64,000 nt of DNA from Anaerolineae bacterium (GCA_022823165.1 JAJDXR010000019.1:32936-96935), one strand, 5' to 3'. Shown: positions 46,401-54,913, counted from the stretch's first letter. The notes: generated from the sequence alone by a model not told the origin. A program made the numbers and translations.

Positions 46401-47407
46401 ACAGCGCCAATCCAACTGCGGTCGCCGCCGCTATTGAGATTCTTGCCCAGGCGGACCAGCGGCAGGCGGTCGACGCGATCGCTCGACTTGGCGACGATGC
46501 GCGGCTGCCGGAGCAGGGCGCGCCAGCCATCGGTCAGCGCGCTCGCGCGGCTATCGACCAACTGGCCGCATCGTCGCTGAGAAACGACGATTCACTCGAC
46601 AAGCCGGCCCAGCCTGGAGGAAGCTTCAACGGCTCCGCGCGGGCCTTCAGCGACGCCGAGAAAGTAGCGCGCACACTGGACGTATTGCGCGACGATGATT
46701 GGGGACGGACGCAAAAGGCAGCCAGGTTTTTGCGTAAATTCGCCCGCCATCTACGTGGCCGCGACAATTCGGAAATACGTCGGTTGCTCTGCGCCGCGCT
46801 GGACGACCACAATTGGAGTGTGCGCTGGGCTGCCGCCGAGGCTTTGGCGATGCTGCAAGACAAGGCGGCGATTCCGCAGCTACAAGCCTGCCTGAGCGAC
46901 TCCAGTTGGATCGTGCAAGTGGCGGGCATCCGCGCGCTGCTTGAGCTGAGGGCGCTGGAAGCCGCGCCGCTCATGCTGCGGCAATTGCGAAGCAGCCACA
47001 AGTCCGTGCGCGAAGCGGCCGCTGAAGCCCTGGGCGAGCTGGAATATGCGGCCGCGATACAGCCATTGGGCGAGGCTTTGAAGCGGGAACCGGATGAATT
47101 TGTACGCTTGGCGGCGCTGACATCCATCTACCGTATCAACCCGGGGCAAGCGCGACCCTGGCTGGAATACGCCCTCAGCGACAGCTATTTGCATATTCGC
47201 GTTTTCGCTATGGAGCGGCTTGCGCCCGATATGAACGAGAGCGATTTGCCGATTCTGCGTCAATTGCTGCAGGACGACGAGCAGCCCTCCTGGGCAGGCG
47301 CGTCTCTGCGCGAGATGGCGATTCAAGTCTTGCAGCGCATCAACAGCGCCGACAGCCGGGCGCTGCTGGATTCCCAGGGCGCAACCGAGAATCGGACCGG
47401 CGCATGA
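43460..47407 (+). CDS. TIR-NACHT-HEAT STAND protein
   Basis: 1315 aa. Start uncertain: AAGGGG (43447-43452) sits 7 nt before an ATT at 43460, while an in-frame TTG at 43472 begins the first TIR strand; the frame is open to 43415. TIR domain about 5-130 (IYLSYHNLDAAYAF, then DWEAE with E48 in the W-x-x-E position of the NADase glutamate). STAND/NACHT domain with Walker A GEPGSGKSS (221-229) and Walker B LFILDNWDAL (D294). A helical middle is followed by many HEAT/PBS-lyase repeats from about 870 to the end (DDHNWSVRWAAAEALAMLQ). In conflict systems the repeats sense a trigger, NACHT oligomerises and TIR consumes NAD. First gene of a four-gene cluster. Confidence 0.85.
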   Translation: MNESLIYLSYHNLDAAYAFRLAALLIRCYRSTWLDRFEIALTADWEAETRVARDRATSVIAVVSDDYLQSAVCRAEFEQFHSRGIAVTAVIARDFSTDGISGFTFSDWVDFRRWFDEPDERSVENLLSQFPQSESAPQTGERLNYLRQFIQQTELNLARMPTSWAALRNGEAANSSDIRPRMIHTDMLRSWEFVSAKSGNELPLDDLLAWSLAEAQFMLLGEPGSGKSSLARLLALEQAHTALRDEAAALPIWLDLSLGDDSQRSVDALIESQWPLLSYWRHWLEGQQALFILDNWDALRKSHPGLAAGFSDWLDASPNQRFVLLADRASDSDPALPSIRLPSLNAPLAQKFAAGYLTLEQQSGFRQILRQKEALIQDSQLAHLALGVELASADRALAFNAWHSNPVAPALRLRSQLIPPRAIALTVETTLSALRALAWSMMLKGEHRGIARADAERQAYDSQVIAYALEIGLLVESGSEIRFESEVIQFYLAADNLKKDGLIKYLTRPEFDAEQSRTQRKWDQLALLVVDSLAQEQRIRVVHQIADIDPFLAAMCLRRHPQDFSSSQAMLVEKLCRLCAQNPSAQGAFRQAVAGLPDPLLTAELLIAQLSQQSNPVQLWLWHEICALPLDLPVSFIERLTDVERGDSTPVAAKLSQYSLAHTLAYLARLTQSDDKSLRCRALWALGELMYLPAAILLLDYLEAAERDDLGDVLAALMNFAYSEILARVLRWSQGNPWHRDTVIAALARRKRQVSSRLLAFADSRRLSLSADFYELVANTDERDIAIGLAQIVGEQVDLPESVETAVLSTQDAEALRRRIHGAITHLPNREGFQQLTRDIEQVLLDPPEATVIAGSSLDALLYGSNVFDAVSTQTARSAIEPDLLQQLRHSDWRQRHRGVSRLSSLAAAEALPHLLDAAADDDKRVQMAAYDALARTDEVSARKALVAALSHQDLEVVEAVTGLLQQAPAVDYAAVIELLDSANPTAVAAAIEILAQADQRQAVDAIARLGDDARLPEQGAPAIGQRARAAIDQLAASSLRNDDSLDKPAQPGGSFNGSARAFSDAEKVARTLDVLRDDDWGRTQKAARFLRKFARHLRGRDNSEIRRLLCAALDDHNWSVRWAAAEALAMLQDKAAIPQLQACLSDSSWIVQVAGIRALLELRALEAAPLMLRQLRSSHKSVREAAAEALGELEYAAAIQPLGEALKREPDEFVRLAALTSIYRINPGQARPWLEYALSDSYLHIRVFAMERLAPDMNESDLPILRQLLQDDEQPSWAGASLREMAIQVLQRINSADSRALLDSQGATENRTGA

Positions 47408-49137
47408 AGATCTTCGTCTCTTACGCGCGGGCGGACAAAGCCTACTGCATTCGTATCATCGAAACCTTGCGCGCCCACGATGTCTGGTATGATCAGCGGC
47501 TTTACGCCGGGCAAGAATGGTGGAAGGAAATCCTGCGCCGGCTGGAATGGTGCGAAGCCTTCCTGTACCTGCTCTCGCCGGATTCGCTGACATCGCAGTA
47601 TTGCCGCCGCGAGCTGGAGTTGGCGCTGCGGCTGAAGCGCGACATCATTCCGGTAATGATCACAAAGGACACCGCCCTGCCGGAAAATATGCGCGACAGG
47701 CAGGTTGTTGATTTGAGCGACAAGCTGACGGTCGAGAATGTATCGCAGCTTTTAAACGCCATCCTGATGGTGGAGCGCCAGAAAATGACGGAGCCGACGC
47801 CGGCGGCTGAGTTAGAAACCCCGGACGAGCAGCCCGGGGCAACGGCGAACGGGGCGGAAGCGATTAGCCTGGCGGTGCGCGCGCTGGAAAAAGGCGAATA
47901 CCGGCAGGCGGCGCGTCTCCTGCGCCAAGCCAAAGCCAGCGGCTACCAGTCGCGTTTCGTCAAGATTGACAAACTGCTGCGCGTGGCCGAATCAGCATTG
48001 AAAGAGCGCAAACAGACACGCAAAGTGGAGCGCGAGTATCAGCACATCGTGGCGCTCTTCGCCTTTGAGAGCACGCGTCAACTGGCCTGCGAGGCGCTGG
48101 AAGACTTCCGGCGCGAATTCGGCGATTACGATCCGCGTGGATTGCGCGAGCTCTGCGAATCCGCCGCGCCTGAGGACCAAGTCAGCAGCCGACCCGGCAG
48201 TACGAACAATCTCCATCCTCCGCCGACGCCGACGCCGAACCCGTCGCCCAGCGAGGCGCCCCCGCCAGCCGCAAGCCCAAGGCCGACCGCGCGCGCGAGC
48301 AGCCAGACGGTCCCGGATCGACCGCCCCGCGGCGATGCTGCGCGCCCCGCGCTCGTGTCTCTGCCGCAGACAGAACAGCCGCGGCGCCTGCCGGACGCCG
48401 ATGCGCCGCTCACGGTTAAGGAAGTCTTGCCTATGCTACAATGGTGTGACATACCGTACGGGACGGTCACAGTTTCCAGTATCGTGGGCGCCGATGAAGA
48501 CTTTGGCGAGATGACGGTGCAGCTTGACAATTTCGTTATGAGCAAGTACCCGGTCACCAATGCGCAATTCGCCATTTTCGCGCGCGCGGAAGACGGCTAC
48601 AAGAATTCCCGCTGGTGGACCTTCTCGGAACACGCTCAGCGCTGGTTCAAGCAAGCCAAAGGCCTGGCCGAAGCGCGCTTCAGCGGTGAAGAGCATCCCC
48701 GAGAAAATGTCAACTGGTATGAAGCCATGGCTTTTGCCAACTGGCTCGGCAGCTTGCTGAAGATGAAAGTGGCTCTGCCCACTGTGGCGCAATGGCAGCG
48801 CGCCGCCCAGGGTGATGACGACCGCTATTTCCCCTGGGGCGATGAGTATAACGAGGAACATTGCAACACGCTCGAGACCGGGCTCAAGATGACGACGCCG
48901 GTCAATCGCTATCATAAGGGGGTCAGCCCTTACGGCGTGTATGATATGGCCGGCAATATATGGGAGTGGACTTTGAATACCGCCGTGGCGGCCGACGAGG
49001 GGCGTGACCATCGGCGGGCTGTCGCCGGCGGCAGCTTCGTCAGCCCCTGCGATCGTGCTCAGACTTCTTTCCGCTATTATTTGGATCCGCGGGTGCGCTA
49101 TTCATCCATTGGCATTCGACTCGTCGGCTTGACCTAG
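47404..49137 (+). CDS. TIR domain fused to formylglycine-generating-enzyme (FGE/SUMF1) domain
   Basis: 577 aa, start overlapping the previous stop (ATGA), so translation is coupled. TIR domain 1-130 (MKIFVSYARADKAYC; W39-W-K-E42 holds the probable catalytic Glu), helical TPR-like segment about 155-260 (ALEKGEYRQAARLLRQAKAS), Pro-rich linker about 262-330, and FGE domain about 345-577 (SKYPVTNAQFAIF, EHPRENVNWYEAMAFANWLG, PTVAQWQRAAQGDDD, MAGNIWEWT, SSIGIRLVG). FGE domains without enzyme activity act as binding modules in conflict proteins; here the copper-binding cysteine pair of true FGE is not evident. The fusion suggests a TIR effector steered by a FGE-type sensor. Confidence 0.85.
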   Translation: MKIFVSYARADKAYCIRIIETLRAHDVWYDQRLYAGQEWWKEILRRLEWCEAFLYLLSPDSLTSQYCRRELELALRLKRDIIPVMITKDTALPENMRDRQVVDLSDKLTVENVSQLLNAILMVERQKMTEPTPAAELETPDEQPGATANGAEAISLAVRALEKGEYRQAARLLRQAKASGYQSRFVKIDKLLRVAESALKERKQTRKVEREYQHIVALFAFESTRQLACEALEDFRREFGDYDPRGLRELCESAAPEDQVSSRPGSTNNLHPPPTPTPNPSPSEAPPPAASPRPTARASSQTVPDRPPRGDAARPALVSLPQTEQPRRLPDADAPLTVKEVLPMLQWCDIPYGTVTVSSIVGADEDFGEMTVQLDNFVMSKYPVTNAQFAIFARAEDGYKNSRWWTFSEHAQRWFKQAKGLAEARFSGEEHPRENVNWYEAMAFANWLGSLLKMKVALPTVAQWQRAAQGDDDRYFPWGDEYNEEHCNTLETGLKMTTPVNRYHKGVSPYGVYDMAGNIWEWTLNTAVAADEGRDHRRAVAGGSFVSPCDRAQTSFRYYLDPRVRYSSIGIRLVGLT

Positions 49138-49193
49138 CAGGCAGTTCGCGACAGCCCAAACGTCTCGACCAGGAATACGAAGGGAAAGCAACG

Positions 49194-49712
49194 ATGGAAT
49201 CAAGCGAAAACCGCTTGGACAAAACCAAGACCTTGCGGCCGGATATCAATATCGACATCAACCACCTTTCCGTGACGGGTCATGTCGTTTTCGCGGGCCG
49301 CGACGGCCAGGTCAGGGTACAGACGGGCGGCGATGTAGCGCAGCATACCAACCAGACCGTCACCGTCGGCGGGGTGGAGACGACCCCGCAGGAACTTGAT
49401 ATGATGATCCAGTGCATACGCAATGTCGAGCAGACGATAAATACAGAAAAGCGGTTGCAGCCCGAATCGCGGGAGGCGGCAATGCACGATTTGCAGACCG
49501 TTGAGTCCCAGCTGACCACCACCAAACGTCCCAATCCGCGCATCTTGATTCGGGCGGCGAAGTCGCTCTTGCGCTTCTCTCCCGCGCTAACCGCGGCCGC
49601 GCTAACACTGTTTGACCAGCCGCTGGTCGGCGCGATTCTGGCCAGCGCCGGCGAGGTAGCCATCAATTTTCACGAGGCTATCGCGCGGCACCGGCCCAGC
49701 AAGAAAATCTAA
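49194..49712 (+). CDS. Small cluster protein: beta motif, coiled helix, hydrophobic C-terminus
   Basis: 172 aa, AAGGGAAAG upstream of the ATG. Three parts: a beta-rich N-terminus with G29-H-V-V-F-A-G-R-D37; a helical middle with RLQPESREAAMHDLQTVESQ (about 68-105); and a hydrophobic C-terminal third (FSPALTAAALTLF and PLVGAILASAGEVAINF, about 125-160) that could insert into membrane. Small proteins with this order occur beside NACHT genes in several multicellular or filamentous bacteria; I do not know an established function. The beta motif is shared with the next gene, so it may be its partner or effector. Confidence 0.7.
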   Translation: MESSENRLDKTKTLRPDINIDINHLSVTGHVVFAGRDGQVRVQTGGDVAQHTNQTVTVGGVETTPQELDMMIQCIRNVEQTINTEKRLQPESREAAMHDLQTVESQLTTTKRPNPRILIRAAKSLLRFSPALTAAALTLFDQPLVGAILASAGEVAINFHEAIARHRPSKKI

Positions 49713-49826
49713 CTTCCCGGCGCCCAATTCCAGGCTTTGCCGGGCGGCTGCGCATGCCGCCGCCCGGCGGCTTTGGGCGGGGGCGGCGCCAAAGCCAAGG
49801 CCTGCCTGCAATACCGAGATGAACTT

Positions 49827-52235
49827 ATGAACCAGCAGTTGCGCAAGCAAAGCCAGAGCGCCATCGTCCGCGGCAGATCGGCGGCGCCCGATCAACTCCT
49901 GATCGCCTCGCCCGCTGCCTGGCGCTCATTCGTGCAAACCCACTGGAGCCGGCTCAAACAACAGGCGGACCAATCCACGCTGTCGTCGCCCTATCAAAAA
50001 CTGGTGATGATGGTATTCACGCCGGTCATGCCCAACCCGTCCACGAAGTTGACCTTGCTGCGGCGCTTGCTGAAAAAATATCGCTATTGCGGGCCGCTCA
50101 GCAAACGGTTGACTGAAATCTACCGTGATCGCAATTACGCGCGCACGGCGGAAGAACTGGCGCGCGATGAGCTGCTGCCCGAGAAGCTTGACCGCGATGA
50201 AGTCGTCGGGCTGGACTGGCTGATTGTGGCCACGGGCGGTCTTGACGGCTCGGCGAATCAGGGCGCGCAAGCCATACAATTCGCGCGCAACCTGCTGGAA
50301 TCCATGCGCGAATATCGCGATTATCCCTCAGCCGTGCGCGTACAGGCGGGCAGCATATCCGCGGGCGGCCACGTCATCTTCGCCGGCCAGGACGTGAACA
50401 TCGTGGCTGAGCATTATCACGGCAACAAGTCAGCGCTAAAGGCCTATCTGGCGGCGGTCCGCACTGAATGGGACATCCCGACTACCACGATTCACCCGGC
50501 GTCGCAGCATCACACCTCGGCCGCGCTGCATCAGCTGTATACGCCGGTCGATATCTGGACGGACCAACGGCAATTTCACAATGTGGGCGTGGAGGAGTTG
50601 AACGCCCGCCGCTACCAGGCTATCGAAAAGGACATGGGCTATGTGCGCGAATCCGTCTTCGAGGTAGTCGCCGCGCATCCACTGATTGTGATTACCGGCG
50701 CCGCCGGCACGGGCAAGAGCTCGCTCTGCCGCTTCATCGTCACGGCGCTGGCTTACGCTTGCGACCCGCGCGCCGAGCGTCAGAGCAAGGTCAAAGGGCT
50801 GGAGATGCTGGGTCCCTCCTGGATCCACGGGCCGATTCTGCCGATTTACGTCAGCCTGCGCGACTTCGCCAATTCCCCTGATTTGTTCCCCAAGTCCCTG
50901 GGTGAAAGCTCGGCCAAGCATCTGCTGAATTACGTCAAGCAGGCGACGGGCAATTTGGCCCCGCATCTGGAAGCGTATCTGACACAAACGGACGTGCCCA
51001 CGCACGGCAGCCTGCTGGTGCTGGATGGCTTGGACGAAGTCTACGAAGAGAGCGACCGCATCATCTTGCAGCGGATCATCGAGAATTGGGCCGATCGCTT
51101 TCCCAATTGCCGCATTATCGTGACCAGCCGCACCTACGCCTATCGGCGCGATGCGCGCTGGCGGCTCTCGGAGCGCTTCGCCTCGGCTGAGTTGGCGCCC
51201 TTCACCTGGCAGCAGGTCGCGACCTACATTGAGCGCTGGTACGCCAATGTGGCCGAAAATCGGCCCGGCATCCTGGGCGGGCGAGCCATGGCCGCCAAAC
51301 AAGCATCGCTCATGGCCAGCGATCTCAACAAGACCATACGCGAGACGCGGGCGCTCTGGCCCCTGGCCCGGCAGCCGCTGATGTTGGCGCTGCTGACCAT
51401 GATTCATGAAGATTACAAACAATTGCCAGACAAACGGGCTGAGCTCTATGAGCATACCGTGGAGCTGCTTGACCGCTGGAATATCCCCTCGTCCGCCGAC
51501 AAGCTGCACGAGAAGCTGGCGAATATCAACCTGGAGCGGATGCGCGCCGCGCTCAAGCTGATCGCCTTTGAATTGCACTCCGAACAGCGCAGCTACCAGC
51601 GCTATCCGACCATCATCCAGCGCGCGCGCCTGCTGGACAAATTAATCGAGCAGCAGTCTATGGGCGGCGGCTTGGGCGCCGGCATCGAAGATGTGCTGGA
51701 GTACCTGGCCACACGCAACGGCATCCTGGTGTCGGACGCGCCCAATCTCTACCGCTTCCCCCACTTGACCATCCAGGAATACCTGGCCGCTTGCGCCCTG
51801 CTCGAGTTTTATGACGAATGCCGAATGCCGGCCGAGTTGCGACCGCAGAGCGCCGAAGGCTGGGTGTTCCCGGAGAATATCGTGGCGCTGCTCTGCCACG
51901 ATTATGCGCGCTGGCGCAATGTCGCGCTCTTCGCCGGCGCCATCATCGCGGCCGGCAAGTGGCAGGATATGCGCTGGCAGCTCATCGACGAGTTACTGCC
52001 GGCGCAACTCAAGCGCGAATTGCCCGAGCAGGAATTGCATTGCATCAGCGTGGCGGCGGAAATATGGGGCGAAAGCTGGCTCAAGTCACGGACACGCAGT
52101 CAATTCGTTATCGAGTCGCACCTGGTACAATGTTTGCGGCATATCCACGGCGATGAGCGGATCGACGCGCCGGAACGCGCCAACAATTACTCCATGCTCT
52201 CGCGGCTGGTGAAATCGCAACCTGCGCGCGCATAA
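49827..52235 (+). CDS. NACHT NTPase (NLR-like STAND protein)
   Basis: 802 aa from the ATG at 49827; the open frame upstream (TTG 49737) codes for an unlikely Gly/Ala/Arg-rich leader. N-terminal helical region (about 1-165), then the beta motif G181-H-V-I-F-A-G-Q-D189 that recurs in the preceding small protein, then NACHT: Walker A GAAGTGKSS (291-299, K297), Walker B LLVLDGLDEV (D400, D403, E404) and Arg-sensor segment CRIIVTSRTYAYRR. C-terminal winged-helix/helical part with FPHLTIQEYLAACALLEF. No LRR or HEAT tail is obvious. Bacterial NACHT proteins of this type (bNACHT) trigger abortive antiphage responses; here the effector would be the small protein or TIR partners. Confidence 0.88.
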   Translation: MNQQLRKQSQSAIVRGRSAAPDQLLIASPAAWRSFVQTHWSRLKQQADQSTLSSPYQKLVMMVFTPVMPNPSTKLTLLRRLLKKYRYCGPLSKRLTEIYRDRNYARTAEELARDELLPEKLDRDEVVGLDWLIVATGGLDGSANQGAQAIQFARNLLESMREYRDYPSAVRVQAGSISAGGHVIFAGQDVNIVAEHYHGNKSALKAYLAAVRTEWDIPTTTIHPASQHHTSAALHQLYTPVDIWTDQRQFHNVGVEELNARRYQAIEKDMGYVRESVFEVVAAHPLIVITGAAGTGKSSLCRFIVTALAYACDPRAERQSKVKGLEMLGPSWIHGPILPIYVSLRDFANSPDLFPKSLGESSAKHLLNYVKQATGNLAPHLEAYLTQTDVPTHGSLLVLDGLDEVYEESDRIILQRIIENWADRFPNCRIIVTSRTYAYRRDARWRLSERFASAELAPFTWQQVATYIERWYANVAENRPGILGGRAMAAKQASLMASDLNKTIRETRALWPLARQPLMLALLTMIHEDYKQLPDKRAELYEHTVELLDRWNIPSSADKLHEKLANINLERMRAALKLIAFELHSEQRSYQRYPTIIQRARLLDKLIEQQSMGGGLGAGIEDVLEYLATRNGILVSDAPNLYRFPHLTIQEYLAACALLEFYDECRMPAELRPQSAEGWVFPENIVALLCHDYARWRNVALFAGAIIAAGKWQDMRWQLIDELLPAQLKRELPEQELHCISVAAEIWGESWLKSRTRSQFVIESHLVQCLRHIHGDERIDAPERANNYSMLSRLVKSQPARA

Positions 52236-52273
52236 CCGCCTGCGCAAAAGTACAGGCAGGGAGGAAACCACCT

Positions 52274-53458
52274 GTGACCGCCATTCGACTTGCAGCAATC
52301 GCCTTGCTCTTTCTCTCGTTCGGCGCCGCCTCGGCGCAGGAGACTGAGATTGTCGTCTCGCGCTATGCGGCGCCGTCGCCGGATGCCGTGAAGCTGACGC
52401 TCATCGCCAGCGGATTCAATCGCCCGCTGTACCTGACGCAGGCCGGCGATGGCTCGAACCGGCTCTTCCTGGTCGAGCAGAGCGGGAAAGTCTGGATCTT
52501 CAAAGACGGCGCGAAGCTGCCTCAACCTTTCCTGGATTTGTCAGCGCTTATTTCCCGCTCAGCGCTGGGCTCCGGGTTTACCGAGCAGGGGCTGCTTGGC
52601 TTGGCTTTTCACCCGCAATACGCCATCAACGGGACTTTCTACGTCAACTACACCGATCGCAACGGCAGCACCGTCGTCGCGCGTTATCAAGTTTCGGGGA
52701 GCAACCCGGATCTGGCGGCCGGGGACAGCGGCGAGATTATTTTTCACCTGGCACAGCCTTATGCCAACCACAACGGCGGGCATATCGAATTTGGACCCGA
52801 TGGCTATCTCTATATTGCGCTGGGCGATGGCGGCGCGGCCAACGATCCGCTGGGCGCCGGGCAAAATCGCGCGCTGCTGCTGGGCTCAATCGCGCGCATC
52901 GACATTGACAGCGATCCGCGCTACGCCATCCCGGAGGACAATCCATTCGTCGGCGTCGCGAACGCGCACGACGCCATCTGGGCTTATGGCTTGCGCAACG
53001 TTTGGCGCTTCAGCTTCGACCGCGCCACCGGTGATTTATATATGGCCGATGTCGGGCAGAATCGCTGGGAGGAGATCAATTTTCAGCCGGCGAATAGCGC
53101 TGGGGGGGAGAATTACGGCTGGAATGTCTGGGAAGGCAATCAGGTTTTCGCGGGCGGCAGCGCCCCCAATCATGTGCCGCCGATATTTGAATACGGCCGC
53201 GATTTCGGCTGCTCGGTGACTGGCGGCAATGTCTATCGTGGCGCGGCCATTCCTGATTTGGAGGGGGTATATCTGTTCGGAGACTTCTGCAGCGGCTGGA
53301 TATGGGCAACCTGGCGCGATCATGATTTGCGCTGGCATACCAAACCATTTATGAAAACGACACATGAAATCAGCAGCTTTGGCGAGGACGAAGCGGGCGA
53401 GTTGTATCTGATCGACTATGCCGGCGCCTTTTATCGCTTTGATGGAGCCGAGGCTTAA
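52274..53458 (+). CDS. PQQ-dependent sugar dehydrogenase-like (soluble GDH/Yli) protein
   Basis: 394 aa, GTG start with GGAGG upstream. A signal peptide (AIRLAAIALLFLSFGAASA) leads to a six-bladed propeller with the family landmarks LIASGFNRPLYLTQAGDG, LLGLAFHPQY, NHNGGHIEFGPDGYLYIALG (catalytic His), AYGLRNVWRFSFD and EINFQPANSAGGENYGWNVW. It would oxidise an aldose or related sugar outside the cytoplasm with PQQ. PQQ synthesis genes are not in the window. It begins 38 nt after the NACHT gene, but its role appears unrelated. Confidence 0.88.
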   Translation: MTAIRLAAIALLFLSFGAASAQETEIVVSRYAAPSPDAVKLTLIASGFNRPLYLTQAGDGSNRLFLVEQSGKVWIFKDGAKLPQPFLDLSALISRSALGSGFTEQGLLGLAFHPQYAINGTFYVNYTDRNGSTVVARYQVSGSNPDLAAGDSGEIIFHLAQPYANHNGGHIEFGPDGYLYIALGDGGAANDPLGAGQNRALLLGSIARIDIDSDPRYAIPEDNPFVGVANAHDAIWAYGLRNVWRFSFDRATGDLYMADVGQNRWEEINFQPANSAGGENYGWNVWEGNQVFAGGSAPNHVPPIFEYGRDFGCSVTGGNVYRGAAIPDLEGVYLFGDFCSGWIWATWRDHDLRWHTKPFMKTTHEISSFGEDEAGELYLIDYAGAFYRFDGAEA

Positions 53459-54831
53459 GCGCTGGTCGATGCGTCCGCGCCATTGGTGATGCCGGCGCGC
53501 GTACGTTTGTATTGGGCGATCAAAGTCTTGATTTGCAATTCAATCGGATGGTAACGCTTCATAACCTGCTTGCCTTCGGTTTGCAGTTGGCGCATGCGCG
53601 TTTCCACCTGGCGCAATTTCGATTCCAGCTTGCCATCGAAGTTCTTCCAGTCAATATAGGCCAGCGGCAGCAACAAAATAAAGAAAGCCCCAAGCCCGTA
53701 GCAAACGGATCCATAGTCGGTTTCGCCCGTGTACTGCAGATAAAAGCCCAGGGCGCCGCTCGCCAGAACCAGCATAATATGCAGCGTCATGCGTCGGATG
53801 AAGGCGCCTCGTTTTTGGCGTCGCTCCAGCTTGGCTTGCAGCTTCTCGCGCTGCTGCCGCAATTCGTCCAGTTCAGCGCGAATGGATTCAACGCGCTCGC
53901 GCAGCGGCTGCCCCTCTTCTATGAAGGAGTCGAGCCGCTTCTTGACCAGGCGCGCCGCTTCCCATGTGTCCATCATACGGCTGTAATGTACTTCCAGCGC
54001 CTTAATCTGCAGCTCGGCCGGCTGATAGCTTTGATGGTAGGCGGCGCCCTGCTGCTTCAACTCATGGATTTGCTGTTCCAGTTTGCGCTGTTTGCGGGCG
54101 GTACGGGTGCGAGGATCTTTCCAGTTAACAATTACAATGGGAATCAAGACGGCGCAGGCCGCCGCCAAGCCCAGCGCCACCAGACTGAGATTGCGAAAGG
54201 TATTGAAGTAATGCGCGCTCACGGCGGCGCTCGCGGCCAGCAGAATAACCAGCAGGCCGATGCGGCGCATCACAAAACTGCGCGTCTTGCGCCTGTCGAT
54301 CTTCGCCTGGCGCTTCTCATGCGTCAGGGTAAGCGCCTCAAGCTCGCCGACGAATTCCGTCAGTTGCTCGCGGGCTGGCTGGCTGTGCTCGCGCAGCGCG
54401 TCCAGCCGGCGCTTAAACTGCTGGATGTTCCTCCATTCGTCGAATTGCGCTTCACTGCCGATGAACCACTCGCCGCTCTTGGCGTCGCCAAAAATGAAGC
54501 GCCCGAAGTCGAAACTGTAGGGCAATGGTTTGCCGTTGCTGAGGCTGCGCTCCAGGTCATTGACTTCGTCAAGCAACTGTTCGTGCAGAAGCAGCAAGAG
54601 ATTCAGGGGCGCGGCGGCGCGCTTGCGGGCGTCGGCTCTATCCACCGCGGCCTCCTCGGCTGCGGTATCGCGCTGCAGCGTCAACTCAGTGCGCAGGCGG
54701 CCCAATTCCTGGCGGACGCGCCGTATGCCCGCCGCTCGATCACGCGTGGTGAGATGCGGCTGGAACAAGCCCGGAATCCCGATCGCGTGCATATCATCCA
54801 GGTAATCTTGCGGTGATGGCTGCTGAATCAT
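53455..54831 (-). CDS. Coiled-coil membrane protein with internal tandem duplication
   Basis: 458 aa from the ATG at 54831 (MIQQPSPQDYLDD); the longer frame begins upstream of a likely -10 box at 54905. Two consecutive units of about 150 residues each have a coiled coil, a two-helix membrane hairpin (about 188-237 and 347-395) and a second coiled coil. Matching pieces include NWKDP/DWKNF and PAELQIKALEVHY/PIELQIKTLIAQY (offset about 158 residues). The N-terminal 130 residues are soluble and not duplicated. No family was recognised. It may organise a membrane-bound assembly. It is divergent from manA and convergent with the preceding gene (4-nt overlap). Confidence 0.7.
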   Translation of the reverse strand: MIQQPSPQDYLDDMHAIGIPGLFQPHLTTRDRAAGIRRVRQELGRLRTELTLQRDTAAEEAAVDRADARKRAAAPLNLLLLLHEQLLDEVNDLERSLSNGKPLPYSFDFGRFIFGDAKSGEWFIGSEAQFDEWRNIQQFKRRLDALREHSQPAREQLTEFVGELEALTLTHEKRQAKIDRRKTRSFVMRRIGLLVILLAASAAVSAHYFNTFRNLSLVALGLAAACAVLIPIVIVNWKDPRTRTARKQRKLEQQIHELKQQGAAYHQSYQPAELQIKALEVHYSRMMDTWEAARLVKKRLDSFIEEGQPLRERVESIRAELDELRQQREKLQAKLERRQKRGAFIRRMTLHIMLVLASGALGFYLQYTGETDYGSVCYGLGAFFILLLPLAYIDWKNFDGKLESKLRQVETRMRQLQTEGKQVMKRYHPIELQIKTLIAQYKRTRAGITNGADASTSA

Positions 54832-54904
54832 TGGCTGAGCTTTAGGTCGTAGTCCGTTTGCAATACTAAAACGACCGACAATCAACTTGTGCTGAGTCCA
54901 GGTC

Positions 54905-54913
54905 ATTATAGCA
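54905..54913 (-). promoter_or_regulatory. Extended -10 promoter element of the coiled-coil gene
   Basis: The minus strand reads TGC-TATAAT, a perfect extended -10, 74 nt upstream of the ATG at 54831. It argues that the ATG at 54906 is not the start codon. Confidence 0.5.

Noticed and set aside
50436..51578. 380-aa open frame antisense to the NACHT gene
   Set aside because: Covers the Walker A and B codons of the sense gene and has no protein-like features.
53512..54816. 434-aa open frame on the + strand opposite the coiled-coil gene
   Set aside because: Gln/Leu/Ala-rich shadow; the minus-strand frame shows organised repeats and membrane helices.
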